Source of the DNA: Himantopus leucocephalus
Lineage: Eukaryota > Chordata > Aves > Charadriiformes > Recurvirostridae
Length of the DNA: 64,000 bases
Assembly: GCA_003993805.1 (NCBI GenBank)
Contig: RSEF01000031.1
Span: 21,788,637 to 21,852,636, forward strand
Direction of reading: 5' to 3'
The translations under genes and the position numbers were made by a program. Below the pieces are notes generated by a model. That model was not told the DNA's origin, made no database searches, and worked only from the letters and a program-made list of their open reading frames with translations. Position 1 is the first letter of the stretch. The number at the start of each line of letters is the position of its first letter. Below, piece after piece: positions 62,670-64,000 of this stretch.

Positions 62670-64000
62670 GTAAGTACATGAAGTTTTTTCTGTTGTCTCA
62701 CAGTAAAGTATGTAGTTTTGACAGTTTTTGAGTAGGCTAGTCATCTTTTCAGGGCATTTAAAATGGTTAATTATGGCTGTTAATCTGCCTTAAAATACAC
62801 ACAAAGAAATTAAGACTGTAAATGAAAACCTATGGGTTGTGCAGTGACTTTTTTTATGCCCACCCCCCTCTTCTAGAGGGGCTGTTGTGAGGGATTTCCA
62901 AAATGAGAAAAAGTACTTATGTTGAAGCTTGTATTTTTTATTGAACATTTCTCTTACTAAAAATCAAGGAAGAAATTTGGTTTCTTCATGGATGATATAA
63001 ATGAAACTTGACATGTAGGTAAAGCTGTTTCCTTATGAAATTCTGTGATCAGACCTGTGGATGAAAAGGTAGGAACAAAGAATAGATGTGTTTCACTAAA
63101 TGTATAGGGTTGTTAAGCAACTATTTTGATTAGTTGAAGAAAAGAGTGTATTATATAAATTGTTACTGAGTTAGGATAACATGAACTCAGATACTGTGGT
63201 TTAGTTGTGCTTTTCTAAGGTTTCTGTACTTTGGCTTTGTTTTTCTGGTGTTTTTCAGCTGTTTGATTTGAAAGCTTTTATTTTTATTTGAATCTGTTTT
63301 ATTGTTCTTTATTAGTAATTTATTGAGAAAGTATTGGGATAAGAACATAGCAAAATCAGAAACAGCTGTTCACTTACTACTTTCTTTCCAAAAATACCTT
63401 AGGATGATAAGGTTCTCACTGTACTTGAATAAGCTTATGTTAATGTGACAACACATTGTGAACAAGCCCTTGCACAAAAGGCCAGTTATTTGGTTTTCTT
63501 TTCCTATACTTGTTTTCAACTTGATAGTGCTGTGTAGCTTTTGGTGATAGTAAGGTTAGGTGTGTGAATAACTGAAACTGTAATGTTTGGGAAAGTGCAG
63601 TTAAGTGCTCTGTTGTTCTGACTTAAATGGTATACCAGAAGTCTGTGCTTCGTAGGACATCTGCTGACTTGGAAAAGACTTTCTTGTTTTAGGTTCTGAC
63701 ACATGAGAAGTCTTACGCTAAATAGTAAGAAAACTCATTATTTAAGAAAAGTCAAGAAAATATGAAACTAATTCCACATCAAGTATTTGACTATCGCAAT
63801 GACAGAGAGAAAAACAGTTAAGGAAAATGATTTTTTGTGCCTTCTCTTGGTGCCCTTCGTGCTTTATATTAACCTGAAGCTGTTGTGTGGGCAAAAGACT
63901 GCCTCTAAGTTAATGGTGAAAATCCTGTTGACTTCAGCCAGAGCAGAAAGTGGCTCTTGAGGCTCTTTTTTTATCTGTAGCCATGATCTTGCTTATTCTT
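62670..64000 (+). other. MAST4: MAST4 intron (5' part, downstream of the 32-nt exon)
   Basis: It starts with the gtaagt donor. It is AT-rich with no CRTSNRKSL-type exon before the window ends, so the next MAST4 exon is outside. No repeats recognised. Confidence 0.75.

Noticed and set aside
1..64000. CRISPR arrays, operons, bacterial-style systems, tRNA or rRNA genes
   Set aside because: None seen. The window is avian intronic DNA and no spaced direct-repeat array or RNA gene could be recognised by reading.

Overview
This window looks like vertebrate, and specifically avian, nuclear DNA. It is AT-rich and CpG-poor, has no long open reading frames, and carries several truncated CR1 LINEs. One of these has the bird CR1 3' end (tcatagaatcatagaatgg on the plus strand, element on the minus strand), and there is also a solo LTR. 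Three runs of exactly 100 N mark unsized assembly gaps.

The only gene I can name is MAST4 (microtubule-associated serine/threonine kinase 4), running on the plus strand. Two exons are supported by splice sites, phase and protein match. The first is 5297-5450 (starts LDHILSPPPMPFRK, ends RRGSLGGALT plus one base). The second is a 32-nt exon at 62638-62669 (KELSLPRRGS plus two bases). Both encode the Ser/Arg-rich N-terminal region; the DUF1908, kinase and PDZ domains must lie downstream of the window. The rest is intron: the end of one to the left, about 57.2 kb in the middle, and the start of another on the right. From general synteny knowledge (human 5q12 corresponds to chicken Z) a sex-linked Z location is likely, but the sequence itself does not show it.

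The large intron holds: CR1 pieces at 18.4 kb, 30.6-31.6 kb (plus strand, with ORF1 esterase tail and ORF2 endonuclease), 31.7 kb, 35.7 kb, 37.9-38.5 kb, 51.7-52.1 kb and 61.7-61.9 kb; a 493-bp solo LTR at 27776-28268 with a perfect 5-bp target duplication; a second LTR-like fragment near 30.4 kb; old MIR/L2-like fragments at 10.5 and 36.5 kb; a few short tandem duplications and G-quadruplex motifs; and two AT-rich homeodomain/POU-site clusters that may be conserved noncoding elements. Several exon-like islands (39542, 42952, 46614, 55736) have splice signals and MAST4-compatible phase. They are reported as low-confidence candidates, because a 57-kb intron will contain many decoys.

I found no operon, defence locus, CRISPR array or other coherent new system. 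The most useful leads are the unresolved coding content between the two MAST4 exons, the CR1-associated gaps, and a GC-richer block at 48-51 kb with an unrecognised decayed reading frame.
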